Shown: one piece after another, positions 60,785 to 64,000 of the stretch
Layout of the letters: each line of letters starts with the position of its first letter
Position numbering within the stretch: position 1 is the first letter of the stretch
Assembly (NCBI GenBank): GCA_035041965.1
Contig: JAPYMA010000553.1
Span: forward strand, 93,822-157,821
From: Anisakis pegreffii
Lineage: Eukaryota; Nematoda; Chromadorea; Rhabditida; Anisakidae
DNA length: 64,000 nucleotides
Reading direction: 5' to 3'
The notes under the pieces: model-generated
The model's input: only the letters and a program-made list of their open reading frames with translations
Databases searched by the model: none
What the model was told of the DNA's origin: nothing
Translations under genes and position numbers: made by a program

Positions 60785-61899
60785 TGTTCAACAAATATGT
60801 CTAATCATAAATCAGGGACATTTCATGAGAAGATTGTCACACACATCTTAGGTCATAGTGAAAGAAGTCTAGAACGGTGATTTAGATTGTTTCGAAAAAC
60901 ATGGTATGACACTCGATTAGGATGATGGATTCGCTTGAAAGGAAGCAGGATTATGTAAAACCATTCTTCAAACATCGTTAGCACAGATTAGGAATGGAGA
61001 AGCAGCAAGGAATAATGCATTTATAGTGTGACGTTTAATCCATGCTAGGGTGAATCCCACGATGAGATCAGGAGGCTTGAATGATCATCGGTGTTTAACA
61101 GTTACGGGTTTGCATAGAAAAAGCTGCCGTCTATGACTTCTGCTCAAATTTTCCGTTGTGTACAGTGTGTCATCGAAAAAACCTTCTCGGTTTCTCCTCG
61201 GACACATTACGTATCAAAATCTTGCATTGTATCTGGTTTGCTGATTTGCTAATTTGAGAATTGCAAGGAAATGAGCGATTACTCTTGCAAATACTATAAC
61301 AAATCGGTTGGTCTCAGTCATGTTTAGAAGGAGGTTGTTTTCATAGATATGAATTGATTAGGTTCGAGATTGATTAGAATTACATTGATGGTTTGTTATT
61401 ACAAGGTGATATTATAACAAGGTACGACAAGGTTCATTACTAATACAAGGTATTACAAGGTTATTTATAATTACAACGTTATAACAGTAGCGGACAGTTT
61501 GATGCAACGATTCCATTCGCCGATTGCTGTTCTGAACCTCATAGAAATTCTCACCGCTAATATTATCATTGGTGCTGGCTACTAAAAGTGGATGGGGCTA
61601 GTCCAGGTGGTCTTTCTTTAGCTTGTAAGCACAACAAAGCTTGCATGTTGTGATCTAGCACTTACAACATAAGATTAAATTAAATAATAAATTGGCATGG
61701 ATCACTTTTCGTCACTTAAACAGATAAATGTGTGCGACCGTTTCTGATTTTCTAACCGTTAGTGTCTTTACTCGATTCGTAACGTTTTCGTCAAGTGCGG
61801 GCACGGCTAACTACCGTAATTTGTGGGCGTGGCTAGCCACCGTAGTTACGAAGGCTCGGAGGTACTACTGATGGAATATGATGCTTGCCTGGCTTGGAA
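60785..61899. other. Intergenic right of LTR element
   Basis: No gene recognised. It contains the ACAAGGT-type repeats listed separately and, near 61800-61850, two imperfect copies of GGCTA-ACTACCGTA / GGCTAGCCACCGTAG. Confidence 0.4.
61400..61485 (+). repeat. Irregular ACAAGGT/ATTACAAGGT repeats
   Basis: About six irregularly spaced copies of ACAAGGT or ACAACGT separated by AT-rich spacers. Looks like a decayed minisatellite. Confidence 0.6.
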
Positions 61900-62546
61900 C
61901 TAGGCTATTCTAAATTCAAGGCTCGCTCTGCTGGTATCAGGGACTATGTGCAATGGACGCTCATGGTCGCCTATCCAGGATGCTCCATGTTTCAGGTCCG
62001 TAAGTGATCCTTCACCTACGTATATCTCGGCAATTATGTTGCCGAAGTCATTGATCCGAATGTCTCGGTATATGGTTGTACCGCCATTCCTGACAATCGC
62101 TCTACCATCATCCTTTTGTATGGTAATATTATCATTCTCGCATCGTTCTTCCCAAAATCTGGCACGTAGTGACAGGATTCTCGGGTCACCCACGGTGCCA
62201 TGGAAAATTCGGAGACCTCGGCGGATCAATACATATTTATCACTGTAAAACGCCAAACGTTCCATTGCAATCTTCGTTCGATAGCGTATGAGTGAAGCCG
62301 CGGCCAGCAGCGTATCCCCACGTCTCCAGGCTATGTTTGGGATTATATCCGTACATTCGGCTATTCCGGGTAGGAACGGATCAATCTGGATTACGGGATC
62401 ATTGGGGTTGATCCGACTGATTTGCATAAGTGCTGCTTCTGATTCTGGTTCTGTAATCCGGCGTAACTGTGGCTCTTTACGGTATCCGCGTGGAAGTACG
62501 AATGTTTTTGCGAACTGAGATCCCACGGGGATAATTACGTGTGACG
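61900..62546 (-). CDS. Orphan ORF, about 215 codons, likely terminal exon of an unrecognised gene
   Basis: Open from a strong acceptor TTTTTTACAG (ends 62547) to a stop at 61900-61902. No ATG occurs near its start; the first in-frame Met is about 40 residues in, and the frame closes with TGA shortly upstream of the acceptor, so it reads as a spliced last exon. Composition is protein-like: mixed charged and hydrophobic, with no low complexity. Fragments include SHVIIPVGSQFAKTFVLPRG, AFYSDKYVLIRRGLRIFHGT and NDFGNIIAEIYVGEGSL. I do not recognise a domain, signal peptide or membrane segment. Its base composition is somewhat more GC-rich than its surroundings. Upstream exons are probably beyond 62547 on the minus strand but I could not identify them. 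It could be a nematode-specific gene or part of a mobile element next to the LTR insertion. Confidence 0.5.
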
Positions 62547-64000
62547 CTGTAAAAAATGGACATCAGATGTGTTGCAGAAAGCAACGGAACAATGCGATCG
62601 TAATAACTTGGAAATAGATGCTTTGTTGTGCAACGCATTAGTATCACCAAGTTATTATGCTCTGCTAGCTGTAATAATTTTTGCAAACAGTTTTTAAACA
62701 GCAGGTAATAGTTTATGTTACATGACGATAAGAAACGTGAGATGTGCGGCATGTATTACTTTTCGTTCAAATCAAATAAACTAGGCACTGAATAGTCAAA
62801 CAGATGCTCGAGTACAAACACACAACAGACTTAGTAAGGAATTCTCCACAAACTCCCTCTGAGACACCCACAATCAGATGTAAGTTGGAATTGGAGCAAA
62901 TTGGGTGCAAAATAAATTAAGCACAAGTAATTTTATACAATCTGTGTGAATAAATATTATCAGAACAAATGAATGAATTAAAAAAGGCTACACAAAAAAA
63001 CAATATGGAAATAATATGAGTGAATATTATCAGAAGATATATATGGAATCAAGGATATGATTCGAATAAATAGCTTGAACAAATTCAGTTGATGAAGAAA
63101 GGAAATACAGATGAAGTCAGCATATTATATCTGACTGGAAGATATGGAAAGCGAACGGCGGTCAAAAACACGTAAATAATTCAATACAGATTATCAGATT
63201 ATTCGTGAACTGTGACAGCAAGAGTGAAGAAAGGGATGAAATAATTTGAGCTGTAAGAGAAAGAGAGACAAGCGAAAGTGAGCAGACAGCAGTTGATAGG
63301 AAGTGAGCGAACTGCTGATAGGGAATAGTTTGCAACTGAACGTTATCGGTCATAAACTTGAGCTATCTGCGGTATCTCCTAGGGTCAAAGTTCAAAATAT
63401 GACCTCATGATTAGAGAATTTATTGTAAAATCAATTCCCAGTGGTGCGTGAGTCGAAAGGGAAGTATCTCAATAACTAGTCTATGCCCAAATATAGTAGA
63501 TCAATTTTCAAAAATTTTCCAAAAAATTTTTCAAGTTATCATATGTAATCGTTACCCTTTCCTAGCTTTATAGACATAACAGCACATGTGAATGTGTGGA
63601 TAACGGGGAATGATCGTTTGGCAACAGTCAATGTTTTTAGAAAATCGAAATAATTCAACTTGATACGGTCAAAATACCGAGCAAGACCTGCATTATTTTT
63701 GGCAAATACCAACGAATTAAACGATAAAATGATGGAGTTTCGTATGCAACAGAAAAAATGTTCACAGCTATAAAGCAAAGACTGCCCATAAAATTCAAAT
63801 GTCCTTCGAACATGACTAGAAGTTGGTACCAAATGGTTGGAACCTCGATAAAAACTCTCTTCGCCTAAGAATTTCTGAAATCAAAACTAAAAATCACCAA
63901 AACCAGACGCACACAAAACGCGCTTGTTAAAACACGCGTTATTACTGCAAATCGTAAGCAGATGATTAAAAGAGATTTGCGCTATGACATTCTCGAATCA
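62547..64000. other. Right end of window, no exon identified
   Basis: AT-rich. Should contain upstream exons or the promoter of the orphan minus-strand gene. A 97-codon minus-strand frame (63832-63539) is the longest but shows no motif and no clear splice partner. Confidence 0.35.

Noticed and set aside
63539..63832. 97-codon minus-strand ORF as an upstream exon of the orphan gene
   Set aside because: No motif, and I could not find a donor that gives the phase needed by the acceptor at 62547.

Overview
The window is nuclear DNA of a nematode, most likely a clade III (ascaridoid or filarioid type) parasite and not Caenorhabditis. Evidence: a DAF-16/FOXO gene with two interchangeable forkhead half-exons, an ACR-16-like acetylcholine receptor subunit, BEL/Pao-type and LINE retroelements, TTAGGC-like repeats, spliced-leader-like acceptors just upstream of several start codons, AT-rich sequence and introns of 0.1-6 kb. 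All gene models were built by hand from homology, splice sites and phase continuity; there is no transcript support.

Layout. 1-8456 (+): daf-16, with an A-type forkhead half (1539-2161), a B-type first exon (4553-5113) and shared exons (5493-8456). 8457-15475: no host gene; a decayed LINE reverse transcriptase (11880-13243) carries a nested 109-bp inverted-repeat element. 15476-26008 (-): AMP-activated protein kinase alpha, 15 exons, 563 aa. Its 5.8-kb intron holds a hAT-like MITE and a Cys-rich repeat ORF. 26009-33523: mostly non-coding, with a MULE-like MITE with perfect 9-bp target duplications and a small four-exon gene (-) that resembles KXD1. 33524-36764 (+): mitochondrial ClpX, 9 exons, 567 aa. 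37682-40811 (-): unrecognised 559-aa helical and Ser-rich protein, 6 exons. 41627-42507 (-): NDUFB7, complex I. 43908-44641 (+): MIC13/QIL1, MICOS; a palindromic MULE-like MITE lies in the intergenic region it shares with NDUFB7. 44642-47595: non-coding, with an odd GC-rich island. 47622-56380 (+): alpha7/ACR-16-like nicotinic receptor subunit, about 507 aa. 57038-60784 (+): BEL/Pao-type LTR element with TGTTC target duplications that has lost pol. 61900-62546 (-): orphan ORF exon.

Function. DAF-16 and AMPK alpha, which work together in starvation, stress and dauer signalling, lie within about 26 kb. Three nuclear genes for mitochondrial proteins (ClpX, NDUFB7, MIC13) lie within 11 kb. About ten 3' splice sites end in AAG, and phase supports them; this is unlike the TTTTCAG consensus of C. 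elegans.
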